DNA of 64,000 nt from Heterotrichella gracilis (taxonomy: Eukaryota > Sar > Xanthophyceae > Tribonematales > Xanthonemataceae). The DNA is taken from the NCBI GenBank assembly GCA_032358255.1, contig JAULBX010026607.1, positions 1 through 64,000 on the forward strand. Direction: 5' to 3'. Position 1 is the first letter of the stretch. Each line of letters starts with the position of its first letter. The position numbers were made by a program, and so were the translations under genes. The notes below the pieces were generated by a model. That model ran no database searches, had not been told where the DNA came from, and saw nothing but the letters and a program-made list of their open reading frames with translations. Positions 32,949-43,732 of this stretch are shown piece after piece.

Positions 32949-34578
32949 TCACTCCACTGCGGTATCACATACGTCCCCAAACTCTAAGTGGTGCTGGTAG
33001 TCATGGGCAGCGCCCAGGTGGAACTGGATCATGGCCAAGATCACCAGCACGTGCATGATCTGGTGGCTGTTGCACCAGAAGTCAAACAGGCCAGCCTCCT
33101 TGGGCTTGTTGGGCTGGAACCAGCGCTCCGGTACCCGCAGGACATTGATCAGGCCACCCACAAACGACAGCACCTGCACCCACCCATATATTGCATGATG
33201 AGACATTGCAGATTAAAGCAGCCCATGTCAACAAACCACGCACACTGAAATGCACAAAAGATAGAACGATCATGGCAATATTAGCTGTAACTGGAATGCC
33301 ATGCCCTGCACCAGCTGAACAAAATGTACTTACATGAACTTTGACCCCATCCCCCAAGCCCCGCCCCCATCACTGTACCAGGAAATCAGTGCAAGGACGA
33401 CCAGATTCACGCATGAAGGGTGTGCAGACATGCATTGCAATCACCTCCATTGTTGCATAATGCCAGGTGGCAGCAGATGAGCCTGCCTCAAGCCCCAACC
33501 GAGCCATGAATGCTGCCACACGGATCACAAACAGCAGCAGTAGGGGTACCGCCCGGTAGATGGCATTGCGTGCCCTGACGGCTGCCAGCATCCCCATGGC
33601 CGCAGTTGTGAAGTACAGCACAGTCATGAGGTTGCGCAGTACTGGGTAGCAGGCAAACCCCCACCACAGGATGACGTGGGCTCCTCCCAAGAAGAGGACA
33701 AAAACCCCACACACCTGTGAAAGCAATACATGCTGAGTCTCCAGCAGTTTACACTGGTCATTGTGAGACATGCTGCGTGGGAATGCCAGCAACTATGAAG
33801 TGTTCAGGGCATGCTATATGCTGCTACGCAGCGCACCACACTCCCCGGTCTATCATGCGATGCAACCTTTGGATGTGGTTGTGACTCACGTCAACAGTGA
33901 TCCACAGCTTGTAGTCTTCGTGCCGCGCCATGAACGTGTGGTAGCACACTGACCCCAGCAGGCACATAATGATGGGCACCAGGTGCTCGTAGAAGGCCAG
34001 CGCTGCCCCGGGCCACGGCTGGAACACGCCAGAGACTAGCGATACTGTTACCAGCAGCACGGGCATGAGGTGGCTGTGTATGTTGCCAGTTTCATTGTGG
34101 TACTCGAACACGCTGTGGCAGCACTTTTCGTAGCTCAGCCCTGCCCTGTAGCCTGTCCTGATATACTTGTTGAACTTGAGCACCAGGGGCAGCTCCTCAA
34201 AGTTGTACAGCCTAGCCTGTCTGCTGCCTGCCTGCTTGGCGTCGGCTGCAAGGCCAGGCAGGTTACTACAACTCCTGCTCTGCTGAGCCTCCAATTTTGG
34301 AGCATCCACACCTGGGGTGGTCACAACCATGCAGCTGGGTAAGTTCCAGTGGGCAAGATGTGGCTGGACACATGTGTTAGGTATTCAACAGACATGCCGA
34401 AAGTTGAGGTTTCAGGTACACTGACAGTTAAACAGTACCCGCAAAGCAATTCATTCTGGGCAACAGGTGTTGCAGCCACGCTGCACAGTTGACCAGGGAC
34501 TACAGAGAGTCTGGTGCCAGTGGTCCAGCGAATGGGCTCACCTTCGATGAAACTGCCCCGCCGAGGTAGGTATGCCAT
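32949..34578 (-). CDS. PAQR / adiponectin-receptor-like seven-helix membrane protein
   Basis: PAQR proteins are seven-helix membrane enzymes or receptors with a Zn site and ceramidase-like chemistry. Exons: 34542-34578 (37 nt), 33890-34245, 33445-33714 and 32949-33173 close to 295 aa. The N-terminal LYNFEELPLVLKFNKYIRTGYR is the usual cytosolic entry before helix 1, followed by VFEYHNETGNIHSHL. The Zn-site pieces are present: SVCYHTF in helix 2 and CNSHQIMHVLV near helix 7. Hydrophobic segments alternate through exons 2 to 4. The short first exon (MAYLPRRGSFIEA) was chosen because its donor and phase fit. Reading the second exon upstream gives another ATG in intron sequence. Its start codon is about 720 bp from that of the divergent HECT gene. 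Confidence 0.93.
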
Positions 34579-35295
34579 ACTAACACCCCAGTTGGGCTAC
34601 TAGCCACTCACTGTCTTGTTGCCATGAACCTGCGTACACAGCACCACCTATACGAACAAGCCTTTTGAACAAGCCGTCTGCAGTACTAGTGAGCAACGTT
34701 GCCCAGAGGCCAGAGTTCAAAAGTGAAGCTCCAGATGTAAGCGCAAAAGTTGCTGCAATTCTCGACCTGTATTCCATACTGCAACAGCAGAAAATAGAAG
34801 AAACAGGTTTGGAAGGATGGTGCGAATATAAGTTGCTGTCCTTGTTATCAGTGATCATGGTAGCTTGACGGCAGCTGCAATTTGAGCCTGCAGGCACTAG
34901 AGGCCTGCCAGAGGCAGGCGAAAACGTACGTCATGTCGCCCAGTTCACTAGGCTTGGCTCAGTAATGCACCAATATTTTACAGGCTTCCTTTCGAAGTCA
35001 GGCACGTTTCCTGTCTGGGTTGAGGCGCATTTGAACACACACATATGCCGTTTTGACTTGGGTTCACTTGGCATGCAGACATGCACGGAACACCTTGAAT
35101 TCTGGGGCGGGCTCAGTTGAGAGAGAGTGGCCGTTCGTGGGTTACTTGTGATATTGTAGCCTGTGCTGTATTCTTTATCTCAGGGGCACCGCGGCACACG
35201 GTGGCTGTGATAACTCATTTGCATGCCAACATTTTACCTGCCCACCCACCAAAGCTGGCAGGAACTAGCAACCAGTTGGTGCAGACACTGCAACA
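34579..35295. promoter_or_regulatory. divergent promoter region PAQR / HECT
   Basis: About 720 bp between start codons transcribed in opposite directions. I see no clear TATA or named motif, so shared regulation is inferred from arrangement only. Confidence 0.4.
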
Positions 35296-38200
35296 ATGGG
35301 AAACGTTTGTTGTTCATCAGCAAAGGTGGTGGACTATGGTGGAATGCGCAGTGGTAGTGTGACTAAAAGCAAGCTCTCCGTGATCAGCCCCAGTGACCAA
35401 ATACCACAAACTGCAACCAAGGGCATTGTGGTTCTGAGAGGCTTGCTGACTTCCAGATCAGAGGAGCTGCTAACCTGGAAGACATGCAGTCAGTCAGGGC
35501 TGGCAAGGTGCAACTCCCAGCCATGCATACCACTTTCATACCATTCTGTCTAGTGCACAACGACGCATCTGGATGTCGCGTCTCTGACCGCCTCCAGCCT
35601 TCATATTTATTGTAACCTGCAACGCAACAATATAAAAATATTAAGCAGTTACGTGCTCTTCCTAGGCAACGGTGGGGGCACGTTGTCCAAGCCCTCAACA
35701 TGGTGCTGTCACCTGTTCTTTTAAATCTGAACGGAAGGTTTGGGAGCGCAAGTGGTCAAGAGCAGTGGAGCGCCCTCACCTTCCAGTCACTCTCGGAGGC
35801 ATTTGCGGCAGCCTGCCAGGAGGTGCATGGTGCTGACCTCACAGTGCTTGCCTTCTGTGTGCGGGAGCTGGTGGCCTGCATTTCCAACCTATGGACAGCC
35901 GTGCGTTGCTACCAGGTACACACACACCCACTTTTCACTACCTGATGTGCACGCCACTGGTTGACGCGCCTTCCAAGCATGTCATCGATGCACGTGCCCA
36001 TCTGGATGGATGCGCTTACTAATACATTGATCATGGTGGGTGACATTCATTTCCAGCTTCCATGCCCGCATAAAGAGTTCCCGTGCCCGGCAATGAACCA
36101 GCTGATGGGGTATGCTGCCATCATATCCCAAGAAGGCAGGGTCCCGCAACCTCATGCAGAGCTGGTGGAGATGTGGAAGGAGTTCAAGAAGTTCAAGGCC
36201 CTGCTAGGGTTTGGAAATGACGACGCCTGCGCTTTGCTCATGGATGGCCCTTCAAAGACCATTGCCATGCGCATGCAGCTGTTGGCAAAGCACCAGGTCA
36301 AGGATGTGCACCTGCAGGTATGCTCCACGTAGACAGTCATAGTGTGGCCGGCACCCGATTCGACGCCTGGGGATGGAAATCATTGGGGAAAGTGTTGCAA
36401 TCCACTTATGCTATCCAATTACTGGGGAATTCACAATGCAAATTCATGCAATATTGCACCAACTTCAGACTTGACATGGGTGATAATTTTTGCATAGAAA
36501 AGTGAGCACCGATATCCGGCCTTCATGCTATAGCCAAATATGGGCCGACAGCCTTTTTTACCTAAGGTATTGACTTAAGCTCAGATGTCACTGAGAGCCA
36601 CATTCATGAAACAGTCATACCAATAAAATAATGTATAAATTGCTTAGAAATAATTGCCTCCCATGTCACAGGTGCGGCGGCGCCATGCCTTCAGTGACAG
36701 CTGTGAGCAGGCCAAGGCGCAGCACCTGCTCAACCACAGCTCAACAGGCACCTGCAGGCTGCACATATCCTTTGCACAGCACACGCCCAGTCATGGGGCT
36801 GAAAGCTCTCGGGGCAGTGACGCCGCCAGCATCAGTGGGAGGAACGAATCAGCCGGCAAAATTGCTGTGGGAGGCCTGGCCCATGCGGAGGCTGGCGTTG
36901 GGCCACGGAAGGACTTCTATCATGTGGTTGGGCAAAGGATTGCTGGGAGGCTCGACAATGCACCAGGTGTGTGTGCCACTGGATTTCTGCATGACTATGC
37001 GGGCAGCCATCCCCTGCACACTCGCTGATATTGGCACTGTTACATGCCATTTTGGCTTGTGCTTTTGATGTGTTCACTAAGCTGAGTTTCGGGATGATCC
37101 ATGTCAGCTGCATGATTTGCTTTCGGCTGGTATACAGAACTTTGATGAGGTGGAGCAGCCTGCACAACAAGTTTTTTTTTTGAACTTGACAACCACCTCA
37201 CGTGTGTGTTTGCCTGCAGCTGAGCATCCTATGGACAACTTCAATGGCAGGCCAAAGAGCTTCTCCATGTCAGCAGTGGGCGTGGGGCCGGATGGCGCCA
37301 GGTTGGAATCGGGGGGCAGCTTCTCTAATAAGGCTGGAAATGACAGTTTCATGCCATCCTGGCAGCTGAGGCAGAAGTCTGCTGCAAGGCTGCTGCGCTC
37401 ACAGAGCGTGGTCCAGCAGTCATCACATTCACAGGTATACATCTGGGGATAGTGGGGTTTGGGCAGTGAATAATCAAGAGTTGCACTGCATACAGTAGTC
37501 ATGCCATTGCGCTGAGCCAATTGATTTAGGGACTACGATTTAGCATCATTTGGGAGTCAAATGCAATGCAATTCTACTTGTGGAGTTTTATTGCGGTGTG
37601 ATCTGTTAATAGGTTGAGTAATCATGCATGGCCAGGGGCATGTTATTACGTTCATATTATGGTAGACACCAAAATCATGCGCACTAGCCAAACAATTGGC
37701 ATGATGCCGTGCAGCTCTTTGCATCCCTTTTTATCTACCACCAAGGCAGCAGGCGGCACTGGTTCAACACTGCACTCATGGAGTCACCCAGGCTATCGGA
37801 GCAGTACCAGTTTGTTGGCTGGCTGCTGGGGCAGGCAGTGGCCAATGGCACACACCTGGATACCCACTTTGCTCCTCTGCTCTTTGAAAAGCTTGCGCGT
37901 CAAAAACAGCTGAAGGTGTGTGCTTCCGATGGGAAAGTGGACTTTGCACACTGTGAAAAGTATAAAGTATTTTTTTGTTTGATATATTGCACGGGCACGC
38001 ATTCCAGCTTTGAAGCCAGATTAACATGCCTGGGTATGCCTTACCCTCACCCCAATTTACTAAAAAGAATATCCTAGTAAGTGACTTGATTCAGAATATT
38101 ATACGATTTTAATCTGGGGTTGTTGTGCAGGCCAGCCTGGACATGCTACGGGAATTTGATGCCAGCGCTGCAGACTCAGTAGCTGGAGTGATTACACTCA

Positions 38201-40946
38201 GCCCCAAGGACTTCTACATCCTACTAGAGAACGACGAGTGCCCATTGTCAATGACGCGCAAGCAGTATGTCCAGTACGCAGTGGAAGAGTTCCTGGTCAA
38301 CAATGTCCACTGGCAATTCGAGGCGCTTGCACAGGTAATTTCGTACCTGCCATATGTGCCAGTTGTTGCAGCGAAAATGCGCTTGCACATTGCATGCTTT
38401 TGGAAAATTTGACAGATGCAAATATAATGTTTCACGATACATGCAGCTGCAAGCGTTGGACCGTTACTGAAATGCGGCCGGCACATGAACACAACCGCAA
38501 TAACATTGATTTGCAGGATAGCGAGGCAAAACACAGCACCACAGGGTCAAACAGTTGCAGATGTGGCAGCTGATTGCCGATTGAGCCATATTATAGGAAG
38601 CGTCAGTGACATGCTGAGAAATGGTGCTGGCTGACTTGCGACTCCCCCAGGCAAAACACGTGCATGCATTTCATGCAGGGTTTCAACAGCGTGATAGACG
38701 AAGGTTTGCTGCGCACCTGGAAGATTGATGGCCAGGAGCTAGCGCAGATGGTGAGCTGGCAGGATAGCAACGTGCAGGGTGAGACCAAGGGTCATGGTGC
38801 AATGGGGAAGGATCACAAAGGCCTGAGCCGGCAGGGCTTGAAGATCTTTGGCAATTTCAGGTAAGGCACCTACAGTACACCGCGCAAATGTCGGTATTGA
38901 CTGCGCTTGTAGCTCACATCAGGTATGCCATAATGTAACGCGCATGCGCATCCGATCACTATGCCGAGCACATGCGTTTACCTGTGGGGCTTGGACTGTC
39001 TATCGGCCAGAAGTTGAGAATTGCAGAATCTGAATAAATCCCTGCAGGCACCTGTATGGACATTGACCTTTGCGGGGTTTGTGCAGGATGTCATTCCATC
39101 AAGATTTTGAGAGTCCTGGACCAGCCGCTCCTCTGAAAACTGCACTGCGGCATGTAGTGGACAAGTTGCCTGTGGAATTGCAAGAGCAGTTTCTTCACTT
39201 TGTCACTGGTTCACACAGGTATGTATGATACTCATCCATAGTTGAGCAGCAGCTGCATCCAGAGCTTAAAATACTGTCACGTACTTGCACATCCTGTCAA
39301 CTGATGCAATCATACAGTGCAAGTGATTGTGGCTTTTTAGTTTTGAAATCTGCACACAACATAGGTGTGATTTGCTGACCAGTGATCAAAAACGCGGAAA
39401 GTCCCAGCAACGTACTTAGATCGGTGGTTAAATGCTGAGCATTTGAGCGTAGTGAGCACTATGCCGCCATATGCACGTGTCATGCTCATAGAGATGTTGC
39501 TGCCCATTTACATACAGTGCCTCCCTTGTGACGTTGATCCTGTGTTATCCCCCGGTGGAACCTTCTGATGAGTTTATTTGATGGGTATTTACCTGTTGCG
39601 GCGCATGCTGACGCTGCCTTTTTATCCTGTACACACGGTGGAGTATAACTGTGCCATACCCTTTATGCCCAAGTGGCCTCCTGATACTTTGTCCCTAGAT
39701 ACTTTGGCAGTGTCGCCCTGGGCCCCTCATGTGTAGGATATCCCCAGCTCTCCTACCTGTTACTCTAGGCCTGTCCATCAACAACTCGTCCCGAGGTATT
39801 CCGGCTGTGTTTCCCCTGGGCCCCTCGCGTGTATTATTTCCCCAGCTGTCCTTCCAGTCACCCTAGGCTGTCATTCAGTATCGCCATTAGGCACCGTCAC
39901 ATGATGTCAAGTCCATACCACAGTGGGCATATCATCGCCCCCAGCTTTGTGCCACACTGAACACAGAGAAAAGTGGTACAAAGCTCAAAAAGTGCCCACA
40001 TCAGCAATAGGAAAGTGGCCCCAAACAGATATCCACAACTGTGCACCCTCCATACCCTGGCACACTCTTGAACTTGGTCACATCTTCAGTCCAAGCATGG
40101 GCTTCAAAGCCTCCATACAGCGCTCCATCTGGTCAGCTGCTGATCGCCCAATGAAGCTCCACAGTAGCAGCTGGAGTGGCCACCTCCATCAGCTCTGGAC
40201 CAGCTTGCGGATATTGATATGCTATGCATGGCTGGCGTGTAGCTCATTGCGCAGCTGTAGTTAATGCGACGACGCACGACACACGCCTTTGGCGTTTCAA
40301 ACGCTTTCTTTTCTTTTCTGACACCTAGTTTAGCGCTAGCTCCGTGCTGACTCGGAGTCAGCTGGCTGACAGAAAAATCATTATGATATTTATTATAGAG
40401 AAGTGTGGCAATGGTACCCAGCCCAGCGTAGTATGGCAGCTGCTATGATTCAGTTGAGGTAGCCTTTGGGTGTGATGTCAACTGAATATTAAAGTTGAAT
40501 CTGTGAACGGTATGTCCAAAAATCATTCCAGCAAGACAATCCGTAAAAGGCCATGAATGGCATATTGCTGCACTTGCAGGCTACCTGTTCCAGGCCATGA
40601 AGTGATGCGGGTGGAGCTGCATGCCACGACTGGCCATTGTGACATCAAACACCAAGTGCAAAGGTTGCCTCAGGTACAGAACACTCCCTGCTAATGATTG
40701 ATAAATTGCGCTCTTGGCTTCTGATATAAGGCATTGATATTGCATGCCACCACCCTGCAGGCCTACACTTGCGGCAACACGCTAATCCTGCCAAATTATT
40801 GGCAGCTGTTGCTCGATGCTCATGGAGTGTCGGCTGCTGATCAGAGAAATGGCTTGCAAGGCGAACTGCTGCAAGAATTGGAAGATGTACTGCGAAAACG
40901 GCTGTGCACAGCAATCACGAGCTGTACAGAATATGACCTGGCTTGA
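35296..40946 (+). CDS. HECT-type E3 ubiquitin ligase, possibly N-terminally lipidated
   Basis: HECT ligases accept ubiquitin on a C-terminal Cys before passing it to substrates. Exons: 35296-35507, 35666-35915, 36057-36317, 36672-36966, 37220-37434, 37715-37915, 38131-38334, 38679-38860, 39087-39218, 40580-40673, 40761-40946, about 743 aa. HECT features: LQVRRRHAFSDS entry, QFVGWLLGQAVANGTHLD (the conserved FxGxxxGxAxxxG helix), FEALAQGFNSVI, LHFVTGSHRLPVPG, and the catalytic loop AYTCGNTLILPNY with Cys near residue 686. About 130 low-complexity Ser/Gly-rich residues interrupt the N-lobe. The first exon begins MGNVCCSS, a possible myristoylation/palmitoylation signal. That exon rests only on donor, acceptor and phase agreement. 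If it is wrong, the start is ATG 35700. No other N-terminal domain is recognised. Confidence 0.88.
39219..40579 (+). other. long intron of HECT gene with internal duplication
   Basis: This 1.36-kb intron is far longer than its neighbours. A segment near 39713-39762 recurs at about 39813-39862 (shared words CCCTGGGCCCCTC, GTGTA and TCCCCAGCT), a tandem duplication of about 100 bp. A hairpin word ACGCCTTTGGCGT lies at 40283-40295. The open frame at 39923-40264 shows no homology. No mobile-element family is recognised. Confidence 0.6.
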
Positions 40947-41095
40947 GGCTGCCCAGCAGAGCTGACAGTGTGAAACATTTGAACTGTCCCTCTCCCAAGA
41001 GCTTGTGTATTGCACTGAGCTGCGCAGTTTCTGTTGCAGTGCAAACTCCCTTTATGTTTTCCACAGCAACCTCTCAGCCCCCCAGGCCGCGCTGT

Positions 41096-41676
41096 TTAGA
41101 ATAAGTGTACCGCGTTATGCGACAACGTCCAGAACAGGATGAAAGAAAGCAGTGATCCCGAGCTGAAGACTTCCACAGTAAACAGGGACAACCTGCAGTA
41201 TAAAAGAGGCACCCCTCAGATACACACACCATGGGCAAAGCAACACCTGCAAGCTATTCAGCTATATGCATGATACACACTTACTTGTCTGGGAATAGCG
41301 TCTGATCAAACGAAGTCTTGAACAGTAGCAAGACAGTCATCTGCGCACCAGGGATATCGCTCAGTACAGGCAGGGTGTTGTCACAAACTACAACACAGGT
41401 GCAGGCGTCACCACTCACCACAATATGGCCCACCAGAAACCCAATAAAGCCCTGGTAGCCCGTGATCCCGAGTATTCCAGTGATGATACCCGCGATGATG
41501 GATACAAACTGGCGACTGCATGGCGGTGTTTGTCAGTGTCCAAGCCAAGGTTATCATACACCATGTATGCATGCATATGCGAGTTGGCCTCACCTGAACA
41601 TAAGGACGGTCATGTTGTTCTTGATGTTAGCTGGTATGAACATATTCGCCGTAAAGTCCATTTTCTTGGTAGCCAT
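41096..41676 (-). CDS. EMC6: ER membrane protein complex subunit 6
   Basis: EMC6 is a core membrane subunit of the EMC, the insertase for tail-anchored and multipass proteins in the ER. Exons 41594-41676, 41419-41515, 41285-41340 and 41096-41192 close exactly to 110 aa, the same length as the animal protein. Two-helix hairpin: SIIAGIITGILGITGYQGFIGFLVGHI, then MTVLLLFKTSFDQTLFPDKLSLFTVEVFSSGSLLSFILFWTLSHNAVHLF, which keeps the family end motif (WT...Y/H.VH). The polar N-terminus lacks a signal peptide, as expected. The gene faces HECT tail to tail with only 149 bp between stops and lies head to head with LSM7. Confidence 0.94.
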
Positions 41677-42224
41677 GGTTGCTGGGAGTCTGCAACCCAG
41701 TTGGGTGGCCAACTGTGCGGAAGCTCAAATTTATTGACAGATGAGCTCTTCTAGTTATAACAAGAGCTCAATGCTATGGGCGATACAGCCAATGCCTCGA
41801 TAAAGGCTCAAACTGAGAGTGTTGTCTATTGTTGCATGCACGCACCACGTTCCACCAAGTCGCCGGGAAGCCTGCTCAGTAGCAAGCGTTGTAAGACAGT
41901 GCGCCTTGAGAGGTGATTAAACATCAAGCATTCAAACCAAAGTTGTGGCACTTTAACACTCCTGCACCCAAAGTAAGCTGATGTATTGTTGGGTCCTCCC
42001 CTGCCCACTCAAGGCTTCAACTTCGCCACCAGTCTGAAAAAGGGCACTGAAAAGGGCTGAATGCAGCCGTCGTCAGGCACAAAACACACACACCTTCACT
42101 AGGTCTTGGCGCTTGAATTGTCAAGTCATACCTTTCCTTCCCTACAGCAGTTGTGTTGGCCTAGTGGTGGCGCATGTACATCAGTAGAATATAGGCGAAC
42201 TAAGTGCGGGCGCACGACTAAGCA
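41677..42224. promoter_or_regulatory. divergent promoter region EMC6 / LSM7
   Basis: 548 bp between two start codons on opposite strands. No open frame or named motif stands out. A bidirectional promoter for two small housekeeping genes is inferred from the layout. Confidence 0.45.
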
Positions 42225-42807
42225 ATGTCACGAAAGGAGAATGCACTTGATCTTGCAAAGTTTGTGGATAAGTCCGTCAGGGTGAAGCTATCGGGCGGGA
42301 GAGAAGGTAGGTTTGCCGTTATGCATGCATTGCATATGCATGCATTGTGGCCTTCGGTACACAGTTGACGAGCAATTGCACTGCAGTAACCGGGACGCTG
42401 AAGGGATACGATCAGCTGCTGAATTTGGTTCTTGACGAAGCCGTCGAGTTCCTGCGAGGTGGGCCTTCCAAGTGTCTTGCTGTGAGAACCTTGTTGATGT
42501 CAACACCTTACAAATTGCTCAAAGTAGTTAGCCTGCATCACCAACCGTTTTGTCTCCTGCAGACCCAGATGATCCTCTCAGAGTGACTGATACGACAAGG
42601 AACTTGGGACTAGTGGTAAGTTGCACCAGCTCTGAGACACATCCACTTCTGCAACACAGCCTTTTGTGACACCTCCTCGTCTGCATACACATATTGAGTG
42701 GGCGTGTGTGGTTGCAGGTATGCAGAGGCACTGCAGTCATTTTGGTGGCTCCCACTGTGGGCACCGAGGAGATTGCAAATCCTTTCGGAACTGCTGAGTT
42801 CCAATGA
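42225..42807 (+). CDS. LSM7: LSm7 small nuclear ribonucleoprotein-like protein
   Basis: LSm7 is a ring subunit of LSm1-7 (cytoplasmic mRNA decay) and LSm2-8 (U6 snRNA). Exons 42225-42306, 42387-42458, 42563-42615 and 42718-42807 close to 98 aa. Sm motif 1 is FVDKSVRVKLSGGREVTGTLKGYDQLLNLVLDEAVEF. Sm motif 2 is RNLGLVVCRGTAVILVAP, ending with GTEEIANPF typical of LSm7. A basic stretch MSRKENALDLAKF precedes motif 1, as in other LSm7 proteins. A TGTAA word follows at 43081. Confidence 0.96.
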
Positions 42808-43732
42808 CTGTGAATACGTGCTCGGGACTTTGGACCAGTCTTTCATGCCCCAAGAAACCCAACACACTGCAGTGGAGACCTTTTTTGCGTGTCAACCTGC
42901 AGCCATTCTGGTATATTCTTTGTTAGTCCTTGACTAGCTCTCCTGCTTTTTTGCTTTGTTTGACGACAAATTGTGGAGGCTGGGCGAGTAATTCCGCATC
43001 ATGTGAGAAAGAGTAACCTTCATTATACTTAATCCCTCAAGAGTCCAATTTGGCACAGTTGCTGTCCATTTCTATGTCACTGTAACATCGTTGATCACAG
43101 ACATTGCTTGTCACTGATCCTAAAACAGTCCAACAAGGTGTCAAACGCCCCTAGCTGAAAACAACCACCTCCAATGGCCACAATACTCCCATTGGTGCAT
43201 AAAAACACGTGAAAGTACGACACACACTGGTGGGAAAATTGGGAGCGGCAACGACAGAATTGCAAATCATTTGCGGCATTGCCATCATGCGCTGCTTGCT
43301 GGAGGATGCATGCACCTGTGCTTTGTTAACCATTTAACCATTTTTGAAACAGATGGCTAGAATTAGTCAGAGCATCTGATCACTTAACCATTAGTATTAC
43401 TAATACCAAGTACTGTTCACCATGCCCTTCACCGCTCAATTAAGCCATTCAACACAAAATATCAACCAAGTGCCAGAAAATTTTCACGACATCCGGATGA
43501 CTAATAGAAAAGCCACACTTGCATCGCAACACCACAATACGCTCGGGAGTCCCTGCATTCTGCGGAATTTGAAGGAAAGTGTCGGCAAATAAATCTCATT
43601 ATGCTGCACGCTTAGCCTTCTGTCTGCTGGCAAAAGCCGCCCATGCAGGAGAGATAGTGCCCCCGCTGTTGCTATACATGCAGGGGGGGAGGGGGGGGGG
43701 TGGATACCACACACTATGACCCAGGAGTCCGT
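42808..43732. other. convergent intergenic region LSM7 / SPP
   Basis: About 925 bp of 3' flank, AT-rich in the middle, with a G run at 43682-43700 near the SPP stop. No gene is recognised. Confidence 0.5.
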
